Shown here: positions 1-11,990 of the stretch, one piece after another | Layout: the number at the start of each line of letters is the position of its first letter | Position numbering within the stretch: the first letter of the stretch is position 1 | Assembly (NCBI GenBank): GCA_018907035.1 | Contig: JACCIC010000206.1 | Span: forward strand, 801,001-865,000 | From: Sycobia sp. Sy_11 | Taxonomy: Eukaryota > Arthropoda > Insecta > Hymenoptera > Epichrysomallidae | Direction: 5' to 3' | Length of the DNA stretch: 64,000 nucleotides | Program-made: the position numbers and the translations under genes | Notes under the pieces: generated by a model | Database searches by the model: none | Told to the model about the DNA's origin: nothing | Seen by the model: the letters and a program-made list of their open reading frames with translations, nothing else

Positions 1-470
1 AAGTAGAAAAGTTAAATTACTTACTATGCATTTATGCTCTGATTCAAATAATGACTTTCATGTTAACTGTTCGTTAATAGAAATTGAATTAACTAGCCAA
101 TGGATTTATTTTTAACTTACTTTTTTTAATCTGCGCAATCGAGTTTAATTTATCTTCAGAAGAATATGATCGTGTAATGACTTTGGAATATTAACCAATT
201 ATGTAATAAGAACTCGTTCGTTGTACATTTAAACAATATGTTAGTTTTTATAGAATTTTCGGATTAAAACTGTTATGACGAGCTTTGTAAAAACTCCGGT
301 ATATTGATTTAAAACTCCTATAATATCTCGAAGTTTTCGTACGCGTATAATAATTTAGATTAATCATTCAAACCGTAAATTGCATTAACGTTAATTAAAT
401 GAAAAACTTCGGATTTAATAAAAGTACGCAGCCTTCCGAAACTCAATTAAAACGAGAATTCGAGTAGAAC
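1..470. other. AT-rich non-coding stretch
   Basis: This is AT-rich single-copy-looking sequence with short TTAATTAA-type homeodomain-like words and stops in all frames. I see no gene, repeat array or RNA. Confidence 0.6.
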
Positions 471-1080
471 AAAGTGGTTGACGGCCCCCGCTGACCCAGA
501 GCGATGGAAACCCAAAGCCCGAGTTTTCAGAAGCTGGAAAGTAGTTTTCCCAGCTATAACGAGCGAACATTTGCGGAACACGTGCTGGTGCCCCGGACGT
601 TTTCTTCAAGACCCAGATACCCTCGGATTGCCTCGGGCATCCTCGGAGCTCGCACCTTGTGGAATACGGGCCGGGCGCTCAGCCCTTTCCACGCGGAAGC
701 CGCTGGGCCCCCCCCTCCCCCCCCTCCCCGGTTTATCCAAAAAATTCGAGCGCGGCAGCGTCTTTCCGCCACCGCAGAAAGCCGACGCCGGCTACGATTT
801 CTCGGCCCGTCGGAGCAGTTACGAAACGACCATATGGACGCCCGATGGCTGGGGCGGGGAGGGGTCGGGCTTCGATGGGCCTCTGTGGTAAGGCGGTCCT
901 CCGTTAGCTCGAATCCTCGGGGAGTTCTTGCGTAAAATGTCGTGTATGATTTTTTTTTTTTTTGATCAGAAAAAAGACCGGCGTACATGTGCGGAGAAAT
1001 CGTGGCTTTGTTTTTTTTTTTTCGGAGCGTCGTCGCCGCCGATACGTGTGAAAGTTTATAGTAGACGCGAATTCGTAGGA
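471..1080. other. CpG-rich stretch with C and T homopolymers
   Basis: GC-rich DNA with a C-run near 708-730 and two T-runs of about 13-14 at 950-963 and 1009-1022. Overlapping frames are open on both strands here (for example 478-891 and 554-988), but they disagree with each other, are rich in P, R and G, and match nothing I know. I read them as stop-poor noise. Confidence 0.55.
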
Positions 1081-1818
1081 GTTCAAAAGATGCGCTTTGT
1101 TTAGTTTAGTATGTTGTGTTTAGCTCATATTGGGTACTGAAAAAGATCATTGTTAGTTTGTAATATAGGTTAGATGTATTATCCGTTACGGTTTCGTTAG
1201 TGCTAATACTGCATCGAATTGGGGGCAACTAAACAATATTTATTATTTAATAATAATCTCTTCGATTATGGTTTCAGTCCATTCCAATTTGATCATATTC
1301 AGTTACTGCATCATTGAATATTACATTTTTTAAATTTTTATTTATTCGTTTAGAATCGATATAATGGATGAAATATTGGTTTCGTGTAAAAATAGTTCTT
1401 TTAATGGGGGTAAATTTGAGACATCTGTTTTTAGGAGTTTTCTGAGTATTTTCATTATGGAAGCGAAAATTTCATTCATATAACACTCGAACATAAGTCG
1501 TTATGGCAATAATAAGTATTTGCATTAAAAGTCATATTAACAGACAGAGTAAGTGTGCGAGAAAATTCGTGATGATCAATGTATACAACAGACATTCTTT
1601 TCTAATATACGCTTCAGATTGTTTTATACGAATTATTTAGACAGAAAAAATAATTCAATAGGAAAGGAAATAGCGTAGAAAACGCTATAGGAAATAACAT
1701 AGAAAACGCGCTCTAATAATAGCTAGAAGTTATAATTGATGATTTTATGATTCTATAAAATATGAAAGTTCGAAAAACTCGCTTAAAATTGTATAATATG
1801 GTCAACGCATAAAATAGA

Positions 1819-1820
<2 letters not shown>
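1081..1820. other. AT-rich non-coding stretch
   Basis: Unremarkable AT-rich sequence. A short near-tandem duplication around 'gaaaacgc' occurs at 1676-1710 (ATAGCGTAGAAAACGC-like, then ACATAGAAAACGC). Nothing else stands out. Confidence 0.55.

Positions 1821-1821
<1 letters not shown>

Positions 1822-1864
<43 letters not shown>
1822..1864. repeat. (AT)n microsatellite
   Basis: Uninterrupted alternating AT run of about 43 bp. Confidence 0.97.
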
Positions 1865-1866
<2 letters not shown>

Positions 1867-2375
1867 TCTATATTACCGAGTGGGAAAATATACTTTGCAG
1901 CCCTAAAAATGTTATATACCGAAAACTTTATTAGGTGAAGGGACTAAATCACGAAAGTAGATCCTCTTTTGTGCGTGTGTTTGTGTGTATAAAGCATATA
2001 ATGTACATATATATATATATATGCGGACGAAAACGCGGTGAAAAAAAAAAAAAAAGGTGGGGAGCAAAAATCCGACGCGCGGAAGAGCCCAAAGAGCCAG
2101 ATATAGTTTGATTCTCGCTTTAAAGCGCGCGGACGCGCATAAAATGTGGCGCGCACCCGCCGCGCGAGATGTATGCGCCCGCGCATAATCGTAATTCCAA
2201 TTACTCTTCATAAGAATGAATGCGGGAAATATAAAGCGCGCCCGGCGTCGGGGCAGCTTAATAACGGGACTTTAATACGCGGACGGGCGAGCTCGGCGCG
2301 GCCCCCGTTCCGCCGGGGGTGCGTGGAAAATAAGAGAATGAAAAATGACGCGCCGGCCGCCCGTGTGTATATATA

Positions 2376-2377
<2 letters not shown>
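1865..2377. other. Mixed stretch with CpG-rich part
   Basis: Holds a short AT run (2007-2022), an A-run of 15 at 2041-2055, and then CpG-rich sequence with CGCGCG words. No gene is recognisable. Confidence 0.5.

Positions 2378-2428
<51 letters not shown>
2378..2428. repeat. (TA)n microsatellite
   Basis: About 51 bp of uninterrupted TA. It causes Y-I runs in overlapping ORFs on both strands. Confidence 0.97.
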
Positions 2429-2431
<3 letters not shown>

Positions 2432-2527
2432 GCGCGTTGCCAGAGAGATCCAATATTCAATGCGAGCGCGCGCGTGCCTGCTCACCGAACTATTGCCGTG
2501 CTGCTGCTACAAGCGTTATTCATATAC

Positions 2528-2531
<4 letters not shown>

Positions 2532-2586
<55 letters not shown>

Positions 2587-2587
2587 G
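2532..2587. repeat. (TA)n microsatellite, one interruption
   Basis: TA run of 48 bp to 2579, then a single G and a short TA tail. It lies 103 bp from the preceding TA array, with a CpG-rich spacer between them. Confidence 0.96.
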
Positions 2588-2689
2588 TTTTTCTCTTCGG
2601 AGCTCGACTGTCGCAGCTTAAAATAACTGTCTCGGAGAATTTCATTCGATATTATTATTGAAATTTTATTTAGGGGACTGACCAACTGG

Positions 2690-3280
2690 AATTTCTTTTT
2701 TCATTTCAGAAAAAAAATCTGGCTATTCCCACATTTGTTATATGACTACAGTTGTCCCTTCGGCGGTTTTATGTATATTAGGAGGGGACAAGTTTGTGTT
2801 CTTAAAAGCAACAAAAAAAGCGTATTTTAAAATTGTCTAATTTGTGTGTCGTACGCTTGTCAACAAAATCATCTCGACGCAGGGATTCGATGATTGACTG
2901 GATTTATCCAAAAGATTAATATCATCGTTGTATATTTTCTAAAGGCGGAATAGCGGTTACGAAACAAACGAGCGAAACTTAACTCGTAGAGAACTGAGTG
3001 AAAGGGCCACATAGAGAGGCACATCAGAATAGAATGCAGGGCGAGGGGAAGCCCTTCGCAACGGCTTAAATTTACCCCTTCGTCCAGTTTACGCCGCGTT
3101 GATTATTACAACTTCTTTAATATCCGGACCCAGAAAATCAATATATATATATATATATATATTTCTTGCTTTCTTACTTTGTAAATGCTTTCGTGGACCC
3201 TCACGCACGCGCTCATGATGCCTGTATATATAGACTCTGGGTATAGACTACGCGAAAGACTTAAATTTCATTAAGTTATA
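2690..3280. other. AT-rich stretch
   Basis: Single-copy-looking sequence with a 22-bp AT run at 3141-3162. A pyrimidine-rich 3'-splice-like site occurs at 2696-2710 (TTTTTTCATTTCAG), but no open frame follows that I would call an exon. Confidence 0.5.
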
Positions 3281-3500
3281 TGGGATATAACGGCCTTCAT
3301 CGATCGGCCCGCCAGCTGTTTGACGCGTTAATCGCGCGAATCCTTATTTCATATCGCGAAATCTATAAAGCGGCTCGCTGAATTTTCATAACGGACTTAT
3401 ACGCCTTTGTCGGGTTAAATATATTCTGATTAAAAATGCCCTTTCGACTATGCGCTGCAGCTGGCGCCCTTGCTTATTGAATTTCGTTTTCAAATGTCGT
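3281..3500. other. Balanced-composition block, possible conserved non-coding element
   Basis: A low-repeat island of intermediate GC between AT-rich flanks. It contains an E-box pair within GCAGCTGGCGCC (3458-3469) and a CGATCG/GGCCCGCC segment. The 'conserved element' reading is inferred only from composition and lack of repeats. I cannot test conservation. Confidence 0.25.
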
Positions 3501-4320
3501 TCTGTTCTTATATAGTACTTATTTTTTTTTTTTTTCTTTTAAAGTGAGAAAAGTGGGAAAGACTCGATGTACGCCAATTTATACGGTACTTGTCGCAAGT
3601 TTAACTTTATGTAAGTGAAAAAAATTCATTATTGAAAATAACAGCTTAAATTATTTATAAACAATTTGAACATTATTGATATTTTAAAAAAAATAGTAAG
3701 ACTTTAATAAAGTTTTGCCAAAACTTCGTTATATTTTGACTAGAGTAATAGCGATAATAACATACTAAAATTAGGAAACTGGCTGAGCATGACAGTTTTT
3801 CTTCAATTATATTTTATTGTGTAGTACGAATATTTTAACCAGTTGTTTACCATTGCGCCTGATTGCGAAAAAGGCTTTTATTGATTTTTATTCCCTATGT
3901 AAAAAATTCTGTTATTTTATTAATTGATTTTGTTGTATTGTTGATTGATAAACAATGAAACGTAACCGCAATAATTCGCTTTAGAACGGATTACAAATTA
4001 CTGGATATTATTTATTTTCCTATGAACGTATTTCTGTTGCATATATCCTCGATTATTTTTCCTTTTTTTGTTTGCATCTACATCTGAACAAACAGCTTAA
4101 ATGGAGAATTTTGCTACTAAAATCTGATCAAAACGTATTCGATTATAAATAAAAAAAAAAAAATTTAATTCTATGGTTTTTTAGCTACACAAAGAATGTC
4201 GACAGCCAAAAATAGCCTGACCCTGTTGTCTTTAATTACCATCTTACTTAAATTTGAAGTTACAATATTTTGATACATTAAATTATCACTTTCTATTCAT
4301 CCTCGGACTTGGTTGACTAC
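3501..4320. other. AT-rich non-coding stretch
   Basis: AT-rich with a T-run near 3521-3535 and an A-run near 4150-4162. Nothing recognisable as coding or RNA. Confidence 0.55.
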
Positions 4321-4859
4321 TCTTTAATCGTAATTCCATCCGGCCAAAAAAGTTATTGTCTCAGATTGAGAAGGCAAGGGTAGATTGTACTCCATTAATA
4401 GACTCGGCCGCGTTTCAGTATCGAGCCAAGACACCCTCATCCTCGTCCACCCCGGCGAATCCCATGGTTTTCCAATCAATTTCGCCCGGGCGGCTTGTTC
4501 GGGGACTCCTCCTGCACCTCGCAATTCGACTATCGCGCGAGACTCGGTCTCGGAAAACCGCGTGTACGCGCTATCGGCGGAAATGGCGGGGCTCTCGCCG
4601 CGTAATACACACGAGCGATCGCGTTGGATTCGTGCGTTCGTCTAGACGCGCGGAGAGTCGGCGAACGCGCGCGTGGGACGAGAGCGCGGAGATGCCCTCG
4701 AGGCGGCCGCCCCGTTAAATCAGTTTCCACTTAAACACATGGCGTCTCCATTCTTAACCGCCCCCTCGACTCGGGGTCATTGACTCGACCGTCAAGATTC
4801 GCGCCGTAGCGCGGCCGACCCACGGGTATATCATTACTGTAGTTATCTCTGTCGTGCGC

Positions 4860-4879
4860 GCTCTCTCTCTCTCTCTCTC
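4860..4879. repeat. (CT)n microsatellite
   Basis: About 20 bp of CT inside the CpG-rich block. Confidence 0.95.
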
Positions 4880-5288
4880 CCTTCCGCCCCGCGTGGTGTG
4901 TTCGTACGAGTGACGGGTCATCGCGCGGATGACGGATGGCACGGTTTCATGGCACACTGCACGCCAGCCCTGCACTTCCCGACCGTCCTTCGCCCGATCA
5001 AGTACACCCTGCCCCCCCCCCCCCCAGCCCATTGCGAGCGAGAATCAAATCGAGGGACGGAGGCGCGGGGGCTCGGGGCGTCGGAGCGCAACTGATCGAA
5101 GGCCACCGCCGCTTTTGGCTCTTCCATGATTCCACCGACGCGATATGTAGACGCCTACGTGTACACATATATCAAAAGCCTTCGCTCGCACGCTTTCTCG
5201 CTCGCACGCCGCAGCGCCCGGGCGATTCGTAAATCCGTCGATCGAGTTCCTCGCCGGGGCCCTCGCTCTTCCCCCTCTTCGTGAGAAG

Positions 5289-5305
5289 AAGCAGCAGCAG
5301 CAGCA
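5289..5305. repeat. (AGC)n trinucleotide run
   Basis: About five and a half AGC units just upstream of the GCGGCAGCTGAGGCTTT word at 5310-5326. Confidence 0.9.
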
Positions 5306-5322
5306 ACTCGCGGCAGCTGAGG

Positions 5323-5330
5323 CTTTTATA
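5323..5330 (-). promoter_or_regulatory. Candidate TATA box, minus strand
   Basis: The minus strand reads TATAAAAG in a GC-rich setting, followed within about 10 bases by CAGCTG and then a GCT array. The match to the consensus is exact, but no clear initiator sits 30 bases downstream and no coding exon follows, so a functional promoter is only a possibility. Confidence 0.15.
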
Positions 5331-5647
5331 CAGCGGGGGAGTTTAGGCGAGGGAGCTCCGCGTCGTACGCGCGGCCGGAAAATCGATCCCTCCTCCGCCC
5401 GAACACGAAGCCTTCGTCGAAGCCGGAAAAGCGCGTTTTAGTCCCTCGTCGCGTCGAAACCGCGGCGCTTTCTGCTACTGTGCGCGAAACGTCTCGTGGT
5501 ATTGTAGGCCGTGTGCGATGGGAGGGCCGCATTGTTACGCGGGCCCGCCTGGACCGGCGGACGGACGGGGGGATGAGGTACATTTTGGCGAGAGAAATCT
5601 CTTTGTACGGGTCCTGGGATCGCGAGCAAACGATCGAATCCAAAACA

Positions 5648-5694
5648 ATATATATATATATATATATATATAGAGGGAGAGAGAGAGAGAGAGA
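5648..5694. repeat. Compound (AT)n-(GA)n microsatellite
   Basis: About 25 bp of AT run directly into GA/GGGA units. Confidence 0.96.
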
Positions 5695-6497
5695 AAGATA
5701 GAGAGCCGAAACAGAGAAAGAGGGAGGGGGAAGAGAAGGGTTTGAGGCTCAGAAAGGATGGAATCGTTGGATTCCAACATCAACATCGAAACGGAAGAAT
5801 TCGTTTATTTACTTTGCTCATTGTGCTGCTCCCGGATGCCAAAGTCGGGGTAGCCGCGCGCCGAAAGCTTTAGACCAGATAGGACCGACGTTTGAAGCGC
5901 GTTATATTGCGGCTGCAAGGTATTTCTTAACGCGGGCCGCCGGGGCAATTTCTTATATATCGCTGGGAAGCTTTGAGAACGCGATGCACATGTATATAGA
6001 CGCGTTGAATTTATCTGGTTTCGTAATAATTAGTAGATTTTTCAATGAAGACTAGAAGTTTGCAGTATTAAAGATTCGAAAAATTTTCATTTCCTAGGAA
6101 GATAAAACTATATTATCCTATTGAGATGAATATGGAATAGAACGATTATAAAAATTGAAATACCACTGCATACAAATATATATATACAAATACTATTGCA
6201 ATGATACAAACTGTATCTTCTTATTTTTCAATTCGCTTAGCAGAAATTTATTCCGTTACACGGTAAATTTATTTTCCATCGTAATTCCATCGCTGTCGAA
6301 CGATCAGTACGCTCACTTGGAGATGAACAAAATTTTCACTGTTCAAGTTACTGGGTAACAACTTTTTGTTCAGACTGCTCTGAAACAGCGGTAACATTAA
6401 AAGAGCCGTCATTCTCACTCGGACCGTGTCCGACTGATGTTCCTCCGCATTACCCGCATTTCTCTCTCTTTCTCTCTTCTCCTCTCCCTATCCCTCT

Positions 6498-6501
<4 letters not shown>
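5695..6501. other. Transition from GC-rich to AT-rich, non-coding
   Basis: CpG-rich up to about 6000, then AT-rich. A short frame at 6155-6358 lacks an ATG start and any recognisable motif. Confidence 0.5.

Positions 6502-6546
<45 letters not shown>
6502..6546. repeat. (CT)n microsatellite
   Basis: Pure CT of about 45 bp, preceded from 6461 by an imperfect CT/CCT-rich segment. Confidence 0.97.
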
Positions 6547-6549
<3 letters not shown>

Positions 6550-7010
6550 GTACGAATTTCGACGATAGCATTGTACTGTTTAGCGAAAATGGTCGAGAAG
6601 CACTCAGTCAGATGTTATTATATGCATTTCCCGTTTAAATGAAATTACTATAGAAAGGTCCGGAGTGGTAACGGCGTGGTAAGTGAAAAGCGCTTCCATC
6701 CCCATTTCGAGTTCAGGCGAATATAACAATGGACGTTACGATTTTCAACTTGCTCCATTCGCTCTTATTAATTATATCGATGATAGAGGTGCTCTGGAAT
6801 AATTTTCACGGACATTTGAAAAAAAAAAAAACGTATAAAGTTATAAAAACGATCGATCATTTTCTTTTTTAAAGCGTCATGTAGGTTTAAAGCAATCATT
6901 CATACGAATTTTTTTTTTTTACGTTACTAAATTGACCCACTTTTGCAGGAATTTATAATTATACTTCAACTTCTACAATTTTTATTTCCATATCGGCTCT
7001 ATTTTTCACG
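6547..7010. other. AT-rich stretch with splice-acceptor-like site
   Basis: Contains an A-run at 6818-6830 and a T-run near 6909-6920. CCCACTTTTGCAG ends at 6949 after a pyrimidine-rich stretch. The frame after it stays open to 7311 but crosses into low-stop GC-rich DNA with basic, proline-rich noise, so I do not call an exon. Confidence 0.4.
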
Positions 7011-8128
7011 CCCTCTTTGCATCTCGCATTTTTTCCGCGATAACTGGAGAACTTCTCGAAAATGTCGAAATTCGCGCATTAAACGCAAAGTGCGGATCCT
7101 CTGCTCTAATCCCGGTGTGTACGATTGTATATTATCCAGAGGGCCGAGGACCGGAAAACCTCGACAGCGGCAACAGCCAAGCGAAGTCGTCATTAGAAGC
7201 TCTCGAGGGCCAAAACGAACGGCGAGCTCGCCCTCTCCGTCCTCTTTCCACCCCCCTTCCCGCCTCGCTCCCCTCACCGTCCCACCCTTGTACGCTCGCC
7301 GCGCTCCGTAGCCCGCCGTGATTTTCGTCCTTTTATCCCGGCCCCGCGGCCGACGCGCAAAATACGAACGCATTCGAAGTAACGCGCCTGATATTTCAAG
7401 CGCTGTCGCGCGGGGCTGGCTCCCGTGAGCCGGCGCAAAATACCACCGGCGGTGCAATCCGCCCGCCCGCGCGCACCCGCGCGCGCGTGAAATAATAGTC
7501 TGCCGGCGCCCGGGCAGCGAGCGTGGCTGCGCAGCGGTGGCCGCGCGCCATAGTAACCGGAATTTAGGAGCGAATTTCGCCTATATGGTCCTCTCCTCCA
7601 CCCCGCTACCCCCCGTCGTTCTATAACGCGCTGTACTCAGGGCCGCTCGTGTGCGCGCGCGCATTTTGAGCCGCAGTGTGTGGGAGGAGCGGCGCGCACC
7701 GCGGCGACCGCTCGTGAAAATGCGAGGTTTACCCCCTCACACCACCCCGCCCCCCCCCTCACCACCCTCCTCGCGAATCACCCTCATTCGTTATGCTTTT
7801 AATTAGCGAGCGAGCTATCGCCGAGTGCGCGAGCGCGTTACATGGGCCTACCTCGCGCGTGTCGCGCGCGTTTCGCTGTACATATACGCGTCCAGGAGGT
7901 GGCGTGAGTGCGCATATGCCCCCCCCCTTTCCTCTCCCCTCCCCCCCCTCCGAACGAATTCGTGGCACGATTGATGTCAATACTCCTTCTCCCGCCGCCT
8001 TCCTTCTCGCGCTGCGCCCTCGCCGCCGCCACCGCCGCTTCGGCCGAGCTCTCGAAAATGCATCTGCTTTTAATTAACGGGTGATTTGGTGTAACGGCAA
8101 GGTTTCGCCCGGCTATTGTCGTTATTTC

Positions 8129-8130
<2 letters not shown>
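7011..8130. other. CpG-rich island with C-run cluster
   Basis: Dense CpG with C-runs at 7732-7768 and 7921-7951, which would be G-quadruplex-prone on the minus strand. Open frames exist on both strands but match no family I recognise. Confidence 0.45.

Positions 8131-8172
<42 letters not shown>
8131..8172. repeat. (AT)n microsatellite
   Basis: Uninterrupted AT of 42 bp at the edge between the CpG-rich block and the AT-rich block. Confidence 0.97.
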
Positions 8173-8174
<2 letters not shown>

Positions 8175-8428
8175 TTTGCTGTTAATTATCGTCCCTACTA
8201 AATTGGTTTGATCAGAGGAGCCAGATGAGGGAGCAAGAGCCGAACAATTCGTAATATGTTCGGCGGGTATTTTTATTTATATACCCGTTCCAAGCCTACC
8301 CTCTTACTCAGCGGGATGAATTGGATCGATTGCTCTGTTGAACTGCGCAAAAAAAAAAAGATCCGAAGGTCGCGTGCAACGGCAATCAGAATGATAAATT
8401 GCTCTTTGAATAATAAATTCGAAAATTC

Positions 8429-8629
8429 CTATTCTTGAACACGTTCATTTTTCTCTATCATATTTAGGAAAAATATCGTTGTAGAGGAACGTTCGCACTT
8501 ACGTAATTTCTGTACATACCCTATAATTGCCCCACCAAAGAACTTTCTGTATATAAAGTTCAGAGTTTTTGAATAAAGATGGACGCTAAGTGTAATTGTA
8601 ATAAAGGTAAACAAGAAAATTGTCAACAT
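8429..8629 (-). CDS. Small unrecognised ORF (66 aa), doubtful
   Basis: An ATG-initiated frame on the minus strand. It has a hydrophobic first 15 residues (MLTIFLFTFITITLS), then a mixed basic middle with one cysteine and a charged end. It could be a short secreted-type peptide or a fragment of a first exon: a GTAAGT donor-like word lies inside it, at about 8499-8504 on the minus strand. It matches no family I know and is within the length expected by chance in AT-rich DNA. Confidence 0.1.
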   Translation of the reverse strand: MLTIFLFTFITITLSVHLYSKTLNFIYRKFFGGAIIGYVQKLRKCERSSTTIFFLNMIEKNERVQE

Positions 8630-8709
8630 GTAGTAAATAAAATAATGTTTTATACATAGAGATTAAAATCGATGACAGTCGAACGCAAATTATGTATAAT
8701 GAATTTAAT

Positions 8710-8739
8710 CTTGCCACTACAGTTATCTGTAATGGCAAG
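8710..8739. other. Stem-loop, 13-bp arms with one mismatch
   Basis: CTTGCCACTACAG pairs with CTGTAATGGCAAG (12 of 13 positions) around a four-base TTAT loop. The arms are too short for a standard microRNA precursor, and no T-run follows. The function is unknown. Confidence 0.6.
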
Positions 8740-9480
8740 TTTTATATCATTGATGTATCTTCAACGTACACGGTACTAAGTAATTTTAATATTATACTTT
8801 TATACGAAACGTTACCAGTAATGTATATTTTCATTAATCATCATTCAGAAACTCAGTTTTATTATTGTTAATTCACTCGTGTGATATTATAAAATAATGC
8901 TATAGATAATTCATGCGTATTTCTGCATAGTTGGATAAGCTTCTCGTTCATGCAAATGTTAAATTCATTATACATTAAAAATAGCGCATTTCTCTCTATA
9001 ATGACGTTATTATAATGCGAACTTGTTAACTGCCATCAAATTATCAATGAGTAATAAAGAAAATAATTTGTGTATACTCAATATTCAAATTTATGATACT
9101 GCTTTTCAGTTTACGATTATTTTGAATTATCGAACGAATAATTAACTTGGGCGTAATTATACCATTATGCTTATGAAAGTTAAGAGCCGTTCTTTTAACT
9201 TTTTCTTTAGCGCTATGTATATTCATTAGAATTTGATATTAGAATTGTACGTAAACTATTAGAAGCTTTCGTGATGAAGAACATTTATATTCTCAACTTT
9301 GTAGAGCAACAGAAATTGGCGATGAAGACATGTTGAGCGAAGAATCTCCCCTTACTCCTGAATTTAAATTTACCGAAATCACCTGAAAATAACGAATCGC
9401 AGACGTATTTTTTCAACAAGCCTTCGGGCCATCCATTTTTCATCGTTCACTGAACTCATTCCAGCGTTTCCTCCATACGT

Positions 9481-9929
9481 CAGGTGGTGACGGCACACCT
9501 CGCCTCCCGCGAAATTGTTGGGTGAGCGCGCGCGCACCAGTCTGCTCGCGTGCCGATAGCTCAATGACTGCATCGCTCCTAGGAACAACGCGACGACGCT
9601 ATAGACCCCTCCCCCGTCCCCCTCAACCCCCATCCTCCCGCGGTCGGCTGCGGCCTGGCGGAGAGCACGTTTCTAATCATCCGCCCTGTGTGTCGAGCGC
9701 CTCGACGGCCAGGTACCCGTCCCGGCGCGCGTCCGCGCGGAGATCCCGTCCCTCTTTTGTGTCCGCGGCTCGCGCGCGCGCGCATCGGAGCATCATCGGC
9801 CCGCGCAATATACTACAGAGATAGAGAAGGACAGAGAGGGAGAGGGACGGGCAGCCACCACCGCCTCGTCTCCACGTGGATCGACAGCAGGGCGTGCGCG
9901 CCAACAGATTAGCTTCGGGTGTGCTCCTG
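9481..9929. other. CpG-rich stretch
   Basis: GC-rich with CGCGCG words at 9526-9536 and 9772-9784. Frames are open on both strands without recognisable content. Confidence 0.45.
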
Positions 9930-9934
9930 TATAT

Positions 9935-9975
<41 letters not shown>
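9930..9975. repeat. (TA)n microsatellite
   Basis: TA run with one C interruption at 9937. Confidence 0.96.
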
Positions 9976-9978
<3 letters not shown>

Positions 9979-10031
9979 ATTGTTGCGGGGTGGTAGCGGC
10001 AGCGAACTGCTCTCGCCTGCCATGCATCTAT

Positions 10032-10051
10032 GCACGCGCGCGCGCGCGCGT
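10032..10051. repeat. (CG)n run, Z-DNA-prone
   Basis: About 18 bp of alternating CG within CACG/TGTG flanks, continuing the purine-pyrimidine alternation. Confidence 0.9.
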
Positions 10052-11007
10052 GTGAGTATGTGTGACGTGCGCGCCAGCTATGGGGCAGGAGTAGGACGCG
10101 CCGGCAGTGAGAAGGCGCGCGTAAAAGAATTATATAATGGACCGCTGCGCATATGGACGCGAGGGAGAGGAGAGAGAGAGAGAGATATGCATCGGGGTGG
10201 CCGATGTTATATATATATACCATAGATATATATTATAGTCGGACCGCGGCGAGGGCTGCTGATGCGTGCGGCCGGTGCGGTGGAGCGCGCGCCATACTAC
10301 TTTCGTGACACGTTGCAATCGAGGGTATTTGTTGTACGCGTTTCGAATTGACGTCCCCGGCTCTTTGTGTCGGGCGGGACTTTTGAAACGTTTTTCCATA
10401 CGATTCAACTAAGGTGACGTTTGACGGAGCGATGTCTATATAGCCATTTGCATAATCTATTTGCCATTGGTCAGAATTTTATAAGCCGTAGATCCGAGGC
10501 AGATCCGACAAAAAATTTACGGCATTGTATCGTAGACAAAGAACGATTATCGAGATAAAGTCATGATAGATATACGATTAAATATTTATAAATGTATTCT
10601 ACAATGTTTAAACATAATGAGAAATATAAAAAACTAAAACTAAATTTTCTATACTTTAATTGTACTTTTGTCGACTGCTTACATACAAATTAATAAATAT
10701 TTTCTATACATCAGTTGTTAATCTGTCAAATAATAATTGCCACAGTTACATTATTAAATGATCAAACGTTCGCCTTTAAAATTCTTACAGCGATGTAAAG
10801 AAAATATGAATTAGGTATTTTTAAATTATTAAATAGAAAATTTCGTGATTCTCTGAATAGTCCGCGATAATCAAAGATGCACTGCCACAATAGAAGCGAT
10901 GTTTCTCGGTATCTGTATAAGCGTATATAATAGGAATCGCGACCTCCACGCAGCGAGATGACGCGAAGGTCCGGCGCGCGTATACTGTGCGCAAACATTA
11001 ATTTCCA

Positions 11008-11010
<3 letters not shown>
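10052..11010. other. GC-rich then AT-rich non-coding stretch
   Basis: GC-rich to about 10400, with short GA and TA runs near 10168-10225, then AT-rich. It contains the first copy of the octamer-like word ATTTGCATAATCTA at 10446-10459, followed at once by a CCATTGG (inverted CCAAT) word. No gene is seen. Confidence 0.45.

Positions 11011-11054
<44 letters not shown>
11011..11054. repeat. (CT)n microsatellite
   Basis: Uninterrupted CT of 44 bp. Confidence 0.97.
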
Positions 11055-11055
<1 letters not shown>

Positions 11056-11990
11056 AATTTCGAGAGGATAGCCGCGAGAAAGCGGGGAATTCGTTCCGGA
11101 GGGATTATTATTGTTTCCTCCCGCGCGCGCGCGCGGCCTCCCCCCCCCCTCTCCTCTACGCACTTGCCGCGTTGGAAAGCATTCACGGCTTTTTCGCGCA
11201 ACTCACGCGCCCCGCCGTACTTACTTTACACAATGGGAAATAATTGGAATCCACTCCCCGCGGCTGTATATGTGTATTATATGGAAATACGTCGGGCCGC
11301 ATCCCCGACGGACAACTGTCGACGGCTGATCCCCCCCCCCTCCACGCCATCCCCCTCCACCGCGGTTGAGGCGCTATTGTGGGCGAGCGCACCTCCACCC
11401 TGACTTTTCGTGCTCGAGTACAATTTCCAGCTTTCCCTTTGTGCGAGCGCCCGAATTCTCGCACAATCGAGCCGGCGGCTCCACTCCCCCTCGCACTTCT
11501 CGGTCCCATCTTTTCTCTTCGAATTTTCGATTTCGTGCGCCGCGCCGTGCGAGAAATCAGCCCCGGCGATTTTTCACTCACAAAACCCATGCGCTTAATC
11601 GTATCTATACGGGAATCGTGGTGCGCGGCTCGTCATCGCCCGCGCGGCACAATTTCCACGGGAATTCGTCGCGCACGTGGCGCATTTTTTATCGAATCCG
11701 TTGTAATAAACATTGGTTCGACTATGGGGAAATCGTCGATTACGCTCGCTGCGAACGTACGCCCGCGTAACGCGAATGCGCGAGCCTGGAATGATTTTTA
11801 TTATCCAATTAGATAGTATATATGTTGCGAAGGTTGACGAGGCGCGGGAGGGGGAGGGGGCCAGCTCCCTGATATTTCAGATAATTTATCCCCGCAGGTC
11901 GAGTTCCGCGAGTGGTTTAGCCGTACCCGAACGCTTCAGCCCGCGCCCGATATAAGCGGTCGTCTCCGGACGCCTGCGCCAGGGCTGCGT
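11055..11990. other. CpG-rich island
   Basis: GC-rich with a CG run at 11121-11135, a C-run at 11141-11150 and another at 11332-11341. Overlapping frames of 130-145 codons exist in three phases and on the opposite strand, which argues that they are simply stop-poor. Confidence 0.45.

Larger units (their letters stand above)
4321..5646. other. CpG-rich island
   Basis: A GC-rich block about 1.3 kb long, full of CG dinucleotides. It includes a C-run at 5011-5025, a CT run and an AGC array. Many overlapping frames stay open on both strands, none with a recognisable domain. The composition suits a promoter-type CpG-rich region, but no exon can be assigned. Confidence 0.45.
8173..9480. other. AT-rich non-coding stretch
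   Basis: AT-rich, repeat-poor sequence. Apart from the small minus-strand ORF and a strong stem-loop at 8710-8739, I see nothing in it. Confidence 0.5.

Noticed and set aside
6943..7311. Acceptor-like CAG followed by a 122-codon frame
   Set aside because: The frame owes its length to crossing into stop-poor GC-rich sequence, and the downstream residues are low-complexity.
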